This document shows positions 1 to 7,733 of a DNA stretch of 11,027 nt, in pieces. The stretch covers positions 312,092 to 323,118 of the forward strand of contig KV908454.1 in assembly GCA_002005505.1 (NCBI GenBank), written 5' to 3'. A program made the translations under genes and the position numbers. Position 1 is the stretch's first letter. Every line of letters begins with the position of its first letter. The notes beneath the pieces are model-generated. The model saw only the letters and a program-made list of their open reading frames with translations, did not search any database and was not told where the DNA came from. The stretch comes from Botryococcus braunii (Eukaryota > Chlorophyta > Trebouxiophyceae).

Positions 1-216
1 GTGACGATATTCACCGGTACAGAGAAATGTGATTGCAGGAGCGATGGACAATTTTGCCTTTATACCATAGCTATCCTGCGTTCCATTGACTGAACAAAGA
101 GATTGGATGGCATTCTTTCCCGGCAAGAAGCTCCAGAACAGGCCGGCCTTACATCCGGTCGGCTGTTGGCGAAAAGCCCAGAATGTAAGGTTCATAACTG
201 CATGACGTAAGGTCCC

Positions 217-246
217 GGTACAATACGACATGGTACAATGCGATAC
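217..246. repeat. 15-bp imperfect tandem duplication
   Basis: Two adjacent copies of a 15-mer beginning GGTACAAT lie at 217-231 and 232-246 and match at 12 of 15 positions. The first ATG of the Cys-rich ORF (230) overlaps the end of copy 1. This is a small local duplication with no known function. Confidence 0.45.
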
Positions 247-607
247 GATAACTGAAGTTAAGCAAAGAACGGCGTGTAGTTCATGCGGGAGTTACTTCGG
301 GAGGAATTCTGTCTCCAGAATGGCGCGTCTGGAGCCACTTTCAGATAGGGGCCAGAATCGGATTGCGTCAGAGTCGAAGTGGGATTGCGCGTGCGGAGGC
401 ATCTCAAGCAAATGTGCCAGTAAGACGGAAACGGTCGAAAGGAAAGAAAGCGGGAGATCGGTCATTGTTGCATCTCTTTCAACAAAAGGAGTCGATCTGT
501 ACAAATGCTTATGTGGCAAGAAGACCATCAAGGGGTGCCACATTTGTGACTCGAGCACTGGAGAGCTACCTAACTCTCCCAGGTGCTGTGCGACCTTAGT
601 TTGCTAG
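230..607 (+). CDS. Doubtful Cys-rich small ORF (125 aa)
   Basis: An ATG-to-TAG frame of 125 codons is free of microsatellite sequence. It has 13 cysteines, some in pairs that could bind a metal: CxxC at residues 16-19, CxC at 53-55, CxC at 93-95, CxxC at 103-106, and CC at 119-120. The segment around residues 91-107 (YKCLCGKKTIKGCHICD) is the most zinc-finger-like part. I do not recognise a family and cannot name a function. There is no clear promoter, no neighbouring gene and no splice-supported extension. It could be an exon, a decayed transposon fragment or a chance ORF; overlapping ORFs on both strands (292-558 minus, 363-599 plus) show that this stretch is generally open, which weakens the case. 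Confidence 0.2.
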   Translation: MVQCDTITEVKQRTACSSCGSYFGRNSVSRMARLEPLSDRGQNRIASESKWDCACGGISSKCASKTETVERKESGRSVIVASLSTKGVDLYKCLCGKKTIKGCHICDSSTGELPNSPRCCATLVC

Positions 608-941
608 ATATGGGTCATTCATTGTACTGCCGTCCTCTTCATCCCTAGTGGCCGGTCTTTGGATGTAATCTTCCTTCCTTCTTTGCCGCGGAGTCTCACA
701 TGTATCTCAGCTACGGCATTGTAATGCACGTATTATAGACGGCGTTGAGATTCAAGGAAAAGTGAGGGGTTTAGTTGCCCTCGACATGTATCTCTCCTAT
801 TTGTCTTCGTTTGCGTCTCTTCTTGGCGTTTGTGGTTCCTGCTTGTTCGTATGGGTGTGAGGTATGGAGTCTCCGGGGGTTTTCCCTTTCCTCCACTCGG
901 CCCTCTGCAAACACTCTAGAAAAGGATTTTCTTACTATGCT
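608..941. other. Single-copy stretch, nothing recognised
   Basis: The 334 bases between the Cys-rich ORF and the first CA array show no convincing ORF, RNA gene, repeat or splice-bounded exon. ORFs that begin here only stay open because they run into the CA array, which lacks stop codons in any frame. Confidence 0.5.
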
Positions 942-958
942 ACACACACACACACACA

Positions 959-1049
<91 letters not shown>

Positions 1050-1109
1050 CACACACACACACAAACACATACACACACACACAAACACACACACACAAAC
1101 ACACACACA

Positions 1110-1185
<76 letters not shown>
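942..1185. repeat. (CA)n microsatellite, about 244 bp
   Basis: Nearly pure CA dinucleotides on the plus strand, with a few point interruptions (CACCAC near 963, several ACAAAC and ACATAC variants between 1029 and 1100, one ACTCAC near 1109). The interruptions are concentrated in the middle third, as expected of an old array with re-expanded flanks. It is followed directly by GCGCGCGTAC (1191-1200), so the alternating purine-pyrimidine stretch continues into GC steps and the whole could adopt Z-DNA. The predicted poly-Thr-His and poly-Cys-Val peptides are artefacts. Confidence 0.97.
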
Positions 1186-1186
<1 letters not shown>

Positions 1187-1256
1187 GGGCGCGCGCGTAC
1201 ATACAGTGGCTAGTTGTTGCTCTTTAGAAAAAAAGACCATTGCAAAAGAAAACTGC

Positions 1257-1457
1257 ATGGTAGCAGATGTTGACAATTACCTGAATTTCAACATGAATCC
1301 CACAACTGCCGTGGCCCTGTACGTAATTACGCTCACTAAAGGGCCACAATCAGTCGGTATCAAAGTGCTTTATGCGTGCATTGTTCTGCGGCCCCTGGGC
1401 TTGCGTAAGACGAAAAACTTCACCGCATCAAGACCAGACTTTGGATCTGCAGTGTGA
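1257..1457 (+). CDS. Weak ORF after the CA array (66 aa)
   Basis: The frame is open from the end of the CA array to TGA at 1455-1457; the first ATG outside the array is at 1257. The 66-residue peptide has mixed, non-repetitive composition and a hydrophobic stretch around residues 20-30 (TTAVALYVITLT). There is no recognised domain. No clear splice acceptor marks its left end. It may be a terminal exon or chance; I cannot separate these. Confidence 0.12.
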   Translation: MVADVDNYLNFNMNPTTAVALYVITLTKGPQSVGIKVLYACIVLRPLGLRKTKNFTASRPDFGSAV

Positions 1458-1650
1458 GCTTTACAGTGACCGTGGCCACTACGTTTTACAACACCAACCC
1501 CCCTGGATTTGGTTGTCAACAAACCCGCCCATGGGTTTGAACACCTTTGAAGCCTCGTACTAATACTATCTATGTATTTCTATCCATACGAATATGGTAT
1601 TTATATTAAAACGATAAGATCACTTTGATATATATTGCATTGAACGTACG

Positions 1651-1732
1651 TACTGATTGCTAACTATAACCGAACTCCTAACAACGGAGTATACTGATTG
1701 CTAACTGTAACCGAACACCTAACAACGGAATC
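1651..1732. repeat. 41-bp tandem duplication, two copies
   Basis: Copy 1 is 1651-1691 and copy 2 is 1692-1732. They start TACTGATTGCTAACT and share CCTAACAACGGA near their ends. Differences are an A/G change, a T/A change and a few changed bases at the 3' end. The high identity suggests a fairly recent local duplication. No open frame uses it. Confidence 0.85.
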
Positions 1733-2172
1733 TGCCCCTACGTATTCAAATCCAAATATAATTTGTTCCCCCACATGTGCGTTAGCAACTCAGTTGCAAG
1801 CCAAACAAATGCATCATGAGCCCAAAGTCTGATGCACCATGGCCGTACCCTACAACTAGGGCAGCAGACGGACCGGGACCGGGACTCTTAGTGTTACTTT
1901 CCAGTCATATGTAATATCGATTCCCACATCAACACTCGTGAGATCCTGATCACAATCCAAAAAATGCCGCCGAAAAGTGATAAGAAATCCAAGAGCTTTA
2001 TAAGCTACTGCAGCGATGTGCATGGCCCAGGGCCGGCGCTGGCCAGTGCCAACGCCTTTGCTACGCATACAGTACTGGTATCACTTAGGAGTTTACCAAA
2101 GTAAAACATATATTCTTCAATAGCCTCCTAATGTTATAACGAGTTAGCCACCCCATAGGAAACTTACTGGCT

Positions 2173-2221
2173 CTGTCGAGTGGCGAATGGCGAGTATTTA
2201 TGCAAATTCGCCACTCGACAG
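2173..2221. repeat. Perfect 16-bp inverted repeat, 17-nt loop
   Basis: The left arm CTGTCGAGTGGCGAAT (2173-2188) is exactly complementary to the right arm (2206-2221). The loop is 2189-2205 and contains a second partial copy of the arm (GGCGAG). Outside the arms, TTAC and GTAA pair again after a 5-nt bulge, and flanking sequence is faintly symmetric (GGAAAC on the left, GTTCCC on the right). This fits the centre of a small foldback element or a strong RNA hairpin. It has no U tract typical of a simple terminator. Confidence 0.9.
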
Positions 2222-2331
2222 GTAATTTAACGTTCCCATTCGAGTACAAACTATTTCGAAAAGATTTTTTAAATAGAAAGACTCTTGCAAGTGTCTTTTC
2301 GGCACTATTCGCAACCCCCAATATTGCCACT

Positions 2332-2469
2332 CATTCCCTTCTTTTGCTTATTTTGTGTTTTAGGGTTTAGGGTTTTAGGGTAAAACCCAAGAACACATGT
2401 GGCACCGACAATATCCTGCGATCAGGCAGGCATCAGAGAAGTTTGAATTTCCATCCCCTTCTTTTGCTT
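2332..2469. repeat. 18-bp direct repeats flanking telomere-like block
   Basis: The 18-mer at 2332-2349 recurs at 2452-2469 with one mismatch; the shared core is CCCTTCTTTTGCTT. The copies bracket about 100 bp that include the telomere-like units. Such flanking repeats could be a duplication made when the insert was captured, or an unrelated local duplication in T-rich DNA. Confidence 0.7.
2358..2388. repeat. Interstitial telomere-like block, TTTTAGGG/TTTAGGG
   Basis: Three forward units lie in a row: TTTTAGGG (2358-2365), TTTAGGG (2366-2372) and TTTTAGGG (2373-2380). They are followed by T and AAAACCC (2382-2388), which resembles part of a reverse-orientation unit and makes a short inverted pair with the third unit. 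Green-algal (TTTTAGGG) and plant-type (TTTAGGG) telomere units are both established; the mixture here is seen directly. That it was captured during end repair or is a relic of a fusion is inference. The block is too short to be a working telomere. Confidence 0.7.
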
Positions 2470-3036
2470 TTTTTTATTTTATTTTATTGTATTTTTACTT
2501 TTTTTGGAAAAAGTCACACCCACTTGCGTGAGACCTCTACTAGGACGTAGTCCCGTGCAAGCTACATGTTTGAGTACGTGTACACATACTCAAACTCAAA
2601 ACTTAGTTAAAGAATTTAAAAATTAAAAATCAAGTTCAGCCCACAAAATACCAGCGGATGAATCTTCAGTTCGAATCAAACGTCTACGCACAAGTCGCCT
2701 TAAAGGTTAATATGCCATTAGGACGACGGGTAGCCATCAACGTTGTATTTCGTGAATGGTCCCCCCAAAGCCTGTCACAGAGTTCTGTGCGTCCCCTAAA
2801 CTGAACTCAGGACCTCTACTACGCAACAGTCTGTGCCCTTAATCTTAAAACAATTTGACATGGTGTGACTCAAAACGTATCTTACTGTACCCCTCCCTTA
2901 TCACTCTATAATGATATGCTTTGGTCACTGTTCAAGCGACGCGCAAACATTGCCGTTGTTGCAACATTAATGTTTGGCAAAAAACAATGGCAAAAAATGA
3001 AATGAACATTGCCGCCCCGGTAGCCAAAGAGACAGC
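2470..3036. other. Intergenic stretch, no gene seen
   Basis: The stretch begins with a T-rich tract (TTTTATTTTATTTTATTG and similar to about 2505). It contains a 28-bp near palindrome (2568-2595), a 12-bp palindrome AACATTAATGTT (2963-2974), and an 11-mer GACCTCTACTA present at 2532-2542 and again at 2811-2821. No ORF long enough to support is present and no complete tRNA could be folded. Confidence 0.5.
2568..2595. repeat. 28-bp near-perfect palindrome
   Basis: GTTTGAGTA (2568-2576) pairs with TACTCAAAC (2587-2595). The centre CGTGTACACA also pairs, except for one C/A mismatch, so 26 of 28 positions are symmetric with the axis between 2581 and 2582. It could be a cruciform or a binding site for a dimeric protein; neither is shown. 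Confidence 0.8.
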
Positions 3037-3435
3037 ATGCTTGCGCAAGCACATCTTCAGAGACTTGTTATGGCTTTCAGTCCGTACATGGGCTTAAATT
3101 ATCCGTCTGTGCTTTCCATACAGCGCAGGCTTAATAGAAAGTTATTCAGCCTGAGCTGCATCTCCAGCGTCCTTGTCTGCAGCGTATCCCTATGTTCCTT
3201 AGATGAACCCTTCTTTGCCATTGTTAATGAATCATTTATACACCAGTCCACCACTTTAAACATCTTCGGTAGTCAAATGGCCTGTCAGGAGCCATCTACA
3301 TTGGATTTTGCAGATGCTAACCCTGTCCGGAACTTTTACAACATGTTCTCCTTGCTCTTCACCTGCTCTAATAAACACGTATATTACTGTGTACCGTCTG
3401 TTCCCTTCAAACGCGCCAATCAGGTCGCCAGTTAG
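3037..3435 (+). CDS. Weak plus-strand ORF (132 aa)
   Basis: The ATG-to-TAG frame is 132 codons, Ser/Cys/Leu-rich, with no recognised domain. It overlaps a minus-strand frame (3573-3256) that is at least as protein-like, so at most one is real. I have no splice or promoter evidence for it. Confidence 0.1.
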   Translation: MLAQAHLQRLVMAFSPYMGLNYPSVLSIQRRLNRKLFSLSCISSVLVCSVSLCSLDEPFFAIVNESFIHQSTTLNIFGSQMACQEPSTLDFADANPVRNFYNMFSLLFTCSNKHVYYCVPSVPFKRANQVAS

Positions 3436-3573
3436 ACTCCCTCCAAAGATAATCAAGAGCTTGTACACAAAATTCAAATCTGGGACATGCCAATTGCAAC
3501 GTACAATACACCAGAGGGACCTTAAGCAGCCATCCACTTCGAAATTCGGGGACGGCGTATCGATATCAAACCA
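3256..3573 (-). CDS. Coding-like minus frame, possible exon or relic
   Basis: The frame is open from 3573 to a TAA at 3258-3256 (105 codons, no ATG; a GTG at 3537 is the first alternative start). Composition is balanced and protein-like, with a hydrophobic start and a segment LNFVYKLLIIFGGSLTGDLI near its middle. It overlaps another minus frame (3749-3522); both contain a V-D-G motif after Glu (EVDG), once in each. This pattern suggests a decayed or frameshifted coding sequence, or exons of one gene. I do not recognise the family. A retroelement origin was considered but no diagnostic motif was seen. Confidence 0.2.
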   Translation of the reverse strand, partial: WFDIDTPSPNFEVDGCLRSLWCIVRCNWHVPDLNFVYKLLIIFGGSLTGDLIGAFEGNRRYTVIYVFIRAGEEQGEHVVKVPDRVSICKIQCRWLLTGHLTTEDV

Positions 3574-3749
3574 TCAATATCAAAGTATTTGGTAGTCGAG
3601 AGGTCCCTCGAGCTATATTGAGAAATCCCCTTCGATTGCGTCGCAAATGCCACAGACCCGCCTCTCTGGTACACGAACCACTGTAAGAAGCCTTCGAAGG
3701 ACGATGAGGAGCCATCAACTTCAGCATTCGTTATTTGTCCACCCTGGAA
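3522..3749 (-). CDS. Coding-like minus frame without ATG (75 aa)
   Basis: A stop-to-stop frame from 3749 to the TAA at 3524-3522 gives 75 mixed residues, including EVDGSSSSFEGF near its start and a later FDIDG. An AG at 3745-3744 (ATTCCAG on the minus strand) could be a splice acceptor, giving an exon beginning GGTGGACAA in phase 0. A 14-bp imperfect tandem duplication (3557-3584) places FDID in this frame and again in the neighbouring frame. No family recognised. Exon, decayed copy and chance are all possible. Confidence 0.2.
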   Translation of the reverse strand, partial: FQGGQITNAEVDGSSSSFEGFLQWFVYQRGGSVAFATQSKGISQYSSRDLSTTKYFDIDGLISIRRPRISKWMAA

Positions 3750-3888
3750 TTATCATGGTGTCACCCCCAAGTCGTTGCTGACGATGATGCTCCATATTTA
3801 AGCAACTAATGGTACAAAAACCAGAACACTTCTATAGTATACAAGCTAGTGCTTTCCCATCGGCAGTCGCCAAAACTAGCTCATCTTA

Positions 3889-3911
3889 ATATCATGATGA
3901 GATCATGATAT
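3889..3911. repeat. 10-bp inverted repeat, 3-nt spacer
   Basis: ATATCATGAT (3889-3898) is followed by GAG and the exact complement ATCATGATAT (3902-3911). The half-site itself is partly palindromic (ATCATGAT). It would suit a dimeric DNA-binding protein; function is unknown. Confidence 0.8.
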
Positions 3912-3992
3912 GCATATGCCCTTGCACACGTGTTCACAGGACAGTTATGTGGCTCTAGAGCTGCCTGATCATGAGAGCAAAACCCACCGGCC

Positions 3993-4000
3993 TATATATA
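3993..4000 (+). promoter_or_regulatory. TATA-box-like octamer
   Basis: TATATATA sits in a C/G-flanked context (CCTATATATAGC), as in many eukaryotic core promoters, and the hairpin at 4002-4045 begins immediately after it. No supported gene follows within a normal distance, so the match may be chance in AT-rich DNA. Confidence 0.2.
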
Positions 4001-4001
4001 G

Positions 4002-4067
4002 CTCAAGAAGATGAATATTCATCATTGTACATTCATCTTCTTGGGGTGTCCACATGCCAACACCCCA
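4002..4067. repeat. Two overlapping hairpins
   Basis: CAAGAAGATGAAT (4004-4016) pairs perfectly with ATTCATCTTCTTG (4031-4043) over a 14-nt loop; in plus-strand RNA one G-U and one C-G pair extend the stem to 4002-4045. The closing GGGGTGT of this region (4043-4049) also pairs with ACACCCC (4060-4066), extended by T4042-A4067, over a 10-nt loop. The stems share bases 4042-4045, so they could be alternative folds. Confidence 0.75.
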
Positions 4068-4158
4068 CGTGAGTAACACAGAACTCAGCTCGATGAGTCC
4101 TATGCTTCAAGGGGTGTTTTGATCCTACTATACGTAGGAATGTTCTCATTATTACTAA

Positions 4159-4187
4159 CGTCATGACGGCATGATCATGCCGGCATG
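4159..4187. repeat. Cluster of three overlapping CATG palindromes
   Basis: Three perfect palindromes overlap in 29 bases: CGTCATGACG (4159-4168), CGGCATGATCATGCCG (4167-4182) and CATGCCGGCATG (4176-4187). Such density is unlikely in ordinary unique DNA and may mark protein-binding half-sites or a foldback-element remnant. No gene adjoins it. Confidence 0.85.
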
Positions 4188-4918
4188 TCTGTCATAGCGA
4201 CAACCTGAGTGAACTCGTTCGCCTACAACACTTCACATATCCAAACAAATAAACAGGAGCTGGCAAGTAGAGGAGTTGCCAGGAGTACCCCATCGAGGCC
4301 GAGAAATAAAATTTATTGGCAGGATACAGTTAACTCACTTAGCTTCCTTGATCTTGGACGATATCAAAGCCAATGGTTACCTTCATGCGCATGCTATGAA
4401 TTCATGAAAGCTTAAGGCAAAAACTCGGCAGAGGTTGTTTAGAAGCCGTCGCCAAGGACGCGCGGCCAGAGGAATGCCAGATGTAGATTACAAAACAAGG
4501 AGGGTGACCTGCATCAGCAGAGCCCGGACCATTGTTACAACGCTTTTGACAAGTTAGAGGTCAAGCGCCGGCAAAGGAATGCACTCCTGGTTTATTCCAC
4601 AAAAGATGAAAGGGCCATGGACCGAGGATGTACCCCGGAATTATGGATACATCATTACCCATAACAGCACAAAGGAGAGTATACAATGAAGGTTTTAAAA
4701 AGCAGCGTGTTGCCTGAAACCGATGTCAGGCAGTGACTACACTATGAATGGTCTGATTAAGCTAGACGAATGTGGGGATCGTCTGGCACTGTGAACTGCA
4801 CATGTGGATTCATGCTCGCACAGCAAGGGTGCAAGAATGACGGCTGTTATCCCAGACAGACTAGCCTGGAGTAGTCCAAATTCCACCAAATAGGCCATGC
4901 TGAGACCTCAAACCCCGC
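4188..4918. other. Single-copy stretch, no supported gene
   Basis: The longest clean ORF is 68 aa (4209-4415, plus) with no recognisable feature. A small 7-bp hairpin (4712-4718 with 4727-4733) is the only structure noted. I see no RNA gene or mobile element. Confidence 0.45.
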
Positions 4919-4962
4919 CCAAAACCTGACAGACAGACAGACACACACCACACAACACACAC

Positions 4963-5024
<62 letters not shown>

Positions 5025-5029
5025 TACAC

Positions 5030-5062
<33 letters not shown>

Positions 5063-5126
5063 GCACGCACGCATGCACACGCGCACACACACACACACAC
5101 ACACCACAGACACATACACACACACA
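4919..5126. repeat. Compound CAGA/CA microsatellite
   Basis: The tract starts with short (CAGA) units (about 4928-4941), continues as (CA)n with CACCAC, ACATACAT and ACGC interruptions, and ends where it turns into GA repeats. The CA strand is again the plus strand. Reading frames through it give only poly-Thr-His or poly-Cys-Val. Confidence 0.95.
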
Positions 5127-5163
5127 GAGGAGAGAGAGAGAGAGAGAGGAGAGAGGGAGAGAG

Positions 5164-5220
<57 letters not shown>

Positions 5221-5251
5221 GGGGGGGGGGAGGGGGGAGGGGAGGGGGGGG

Positions 5252-5304
<53 letters not shown>

Positions 5305-5366
5305 GAGAGAGAGAGGAGAGAGAGAGAGAGGAGAGGAGAGAGGAGAGAGGAGAGGGGGAGGGGGAG

Positions 5367-5402
<36 letters not shown>

Positions 5403-5440
5403 GAGGAGAGGAGGAGAGAGGGAGGAGAGGAGAGAGAAGA

Positions 5441-5471
<31 letters not shown>

Positions 5472-5479
5472 AGAGAGAG
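5127..5479 (+). repeat. Homopurine block: (GA)n and long poly-G
   Basis: Every base from 5127 to the gap is G or A on the plus strand. It alternates (GA)n (5127-5187, 5304-5353, 5401-5479) with near-pure G tracts (5188-5303 and 5369-5400). Homopurine-homopyrimidine DNA of this kind can form triplex (H-DNA), and the G tracts can form quadruplexes. Poly-G tracts this long are also a known source of sequencing error, so exact lengths should not be trusted. Confidence 0.9.
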
Positions 5480-6027
5480 NNNNNNNNNNNNNNNNNNNNN
5501 NNNNNNNNNNNNNNNNNNNNNNNNNNNNNNNNNNNNNNNNNNNNNNNNNNNNNNNNNNNNNNNNNNNNNNNNNNNNNNNNNNNNNNNNNNNNNNNNNNNN
5601 NNNNNNNNNNNNNNNNNNNNNNNNNNNNNNNNNNNNNNNNNNNNNNNNNNNNNNNNNNNNNNNNNNNNNNNNNNNNNNNNNNNNNNNNNNNNNNNNNNNN
5701 NNNNNNNNNNNNNNNNNNNNNNNNNNNNNNNNNNNNNNNNNNNNNNNNNNNNNNNNNNNNNNNNNNNNNNNNNNNNNNNNNNNNNNNNNNNNNNNNNNNN
5801 NNNNNNNNNNNNNNNNNNNNNNNNNNNNNNNNNNNNNNNNNNNNNNNNNNNNNNNNNNNNNNNNNNNNNNNNNNNNNNNNNNNNNNNNNNNNNNNNNNNN
5901 NNNNNNNNNNNNNNNNNNNNNNNNNNNNNNNNNNNNNNNNNNNNNNNNNNNNNNNNNNNNNNNNNNNNNNNNNNNNNNNNNNNNNNNNNNNNNNNNNNNN
6001 NNNNNNNNNNNNNNNNNNNNNNNNNNN
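5480..6027. other. Assembly gap of 548 N
   Basis: All bases are N. The gap sits within the homopurine block, with GA repeats on both sides, so the missing sequence is probably more of the same. Its true length is unknown. Any open frame crossing it (for example 4861-6273 on the minus strand) is meaningless. Confidence 0.99.
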
Positions 6028-6168
6028 AGAGAGAGAGGAGAGAGAGGAGAGAGAGGAGAGGAGAGGAGGGGGGGGGGGGGGGAGAGAGAGAGGGGGGGGA
6101 GGAGGGGGGGGAGGGGGAGAGAGAGAGGGGGGGGGGACAGAGGAGGGGGGGGGGGGGGGGGGGGGGGA
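6028..6168 (+). repeat. Homopurine block right of the gap
   Basis: GA repeats and G tracts continue on the plus strand, with a single interrupting C (GGACAGAGG near 6138), and end at 6167-6168. It mirrors the left side of the gap and is most simply the same array. Confidence 0.9.
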
Positions 6169-6646
<478 letters not shown>

Positions 6647-6648
6647 AA

Positions 6649-6671
6649 ACACACACACACACACACACATA

Positions 6672-6704
<33 letters not shown>

Positions 6705-6714
6705 ACACACACAC

Positions 6715-6717
<3 letters not shown>
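6649..6717. repeat. (CA)n microsatellite, about 70 bp
   Basis: CA dinucleotides with a CATACCAC and two CACCAC interruptions. It separates the complementary CT and GA arrays and would be the loop of a fold between them. Confidence 0.95.

Positions 6718-6718
<1 letters not shown>

Positions 6719-6809
<91 letters not shown>
6719..6809 (+). repeat. (GA)n purine microsatellite, about 90 bp
   Basis: GA dinucleotides with one GGAGAAG interruption near 6773-6779. Complementary in sequence to the CT array 70 bp to the left. Confidence 0.95.
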
Positions 6810-6812
<3 letters not shown>

Positions 6813-7419
6813 GGGTAAAGGAGGTGCAGCCTGTGCACGTGATAACAATCACGTGGATGCAGATGCGTTGTTCTGTGTGTGGCCGCATCCTAGTGGTGGC
6901 TGATAGCATCCAGCAGGAGCAGGACCCTAGCATTCCACCGCAAAACTACGATGGCATGGGCATGAAAGCTCCCAAGGCATTCATCTTCCGGGCTGACTTG
7001 CCTGGCAAAGAGGGATATCCATACGACCAGCATATTGAAGGAGTGAAACATCCGCTGCTTGGCGTTAGGCATGCACGACATCGCAGACGAGACACAAGGG
7101 CACGTCCAGATCGCATTCGTTGCTTCAAAGGTTGTCAACATGACATCCACCTGTCCATTTAGGCCCTCGTAAAGTGCGATATACCGACTTTGAGCACATA
7201 GATATACGAAACATCCTGGAGCTTCTTGTTCACGAGCTTCACCACTGTTATTCAAGGAGATGATAAGCCTGTCGCAATCTGAAGAGACAAGATCAGAGCA
7301 GGTTTCCAAAATAGAAGTGCTTGTGCTTGTATGGAGAAAACAAAACAGCCGTCAGTCTGCTGGCGGTCATCAGCAGAAGGAAAAGCAGCAAAACTTGCTA
7401 CCGGCCATACTCGACCAGG
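6810..7419. other. Single-copy island with competing ORFs
   Basis: This block is free of simple repeats and open on both strands. Plus: the frame ending at TAG 7160-7162 is protein-like after the GA array and includes one CxxC (RCSVCGR, near 6860) and a charged C-terminal part. Minus: 7309-6890 is a 139-aa frame with mixed hydrophobic and Cys-containing segments. A second minus frame (from about 7250) follows a fair acceptor (TTGAATAACAG) and reads VVKLVNKKLQDVSYIYVL before a stop. I cannot decide which strand, if any, is coding, and no family is recognised. Confidence 0.25.

Positions 7420-7733
<314 letters not shown>

Larger units (their letters stand above)
1458..2330. other. AT-richer intergenic stretch with weak minus ORFs
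   Basis: No gene is supported. Two minus-strand ORFs occur: 1856-2068 (70 aa, mixed composition, a plausible but unproven exon) and 2085-2330 (81 aa). The second reads through the perfect 16-bp hairpin at 2173-2221, which argues against it being a normal coding exon. The region also holds a 41-bp tandem duplication at 1651-1732. Confidence 0.45.
3750..4158. other. Intergenic stretch rich in hairpins
   Basis: No ORF is supported. The content is a series of inverted repeats (3889-3911, 4002-4045, 4042-4067) and a TATA-like octamer at 3993-4000. ATCATGAT-type words recur (3891-3898, 3902-3909, and TGATCATGA at 3966-3974). Confidence 0.45.

Noticed and set aside
771..1276. Long ORFs of poly-Thr-His or poly-Cys-Val (also at 4847-5125, 6335-6933, 7252-7844)
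   Set aside because: CA dinucleotide arrays contain no stop codon in any frame, so ORFs extend through them automatically; the peptides are pure repeat.
3256..3749. Retrotransposon polyprotein fragment on the minus strand
   Set aside because: No reverse transcriptase (YxDD), integrase or RNase H motif and no terminal repeats were found.
7144..7260. HELHH (HExxH, metalloprotease-like motif) encoded at 7231-7245 on the plus strand
   Set aside because: The open frame is only 39 codons with no ATG, no third zinc ligand can be placed, the frame differs from the nearby ORF, and the opposite strand is equally open. HExxH alone is common by chance.
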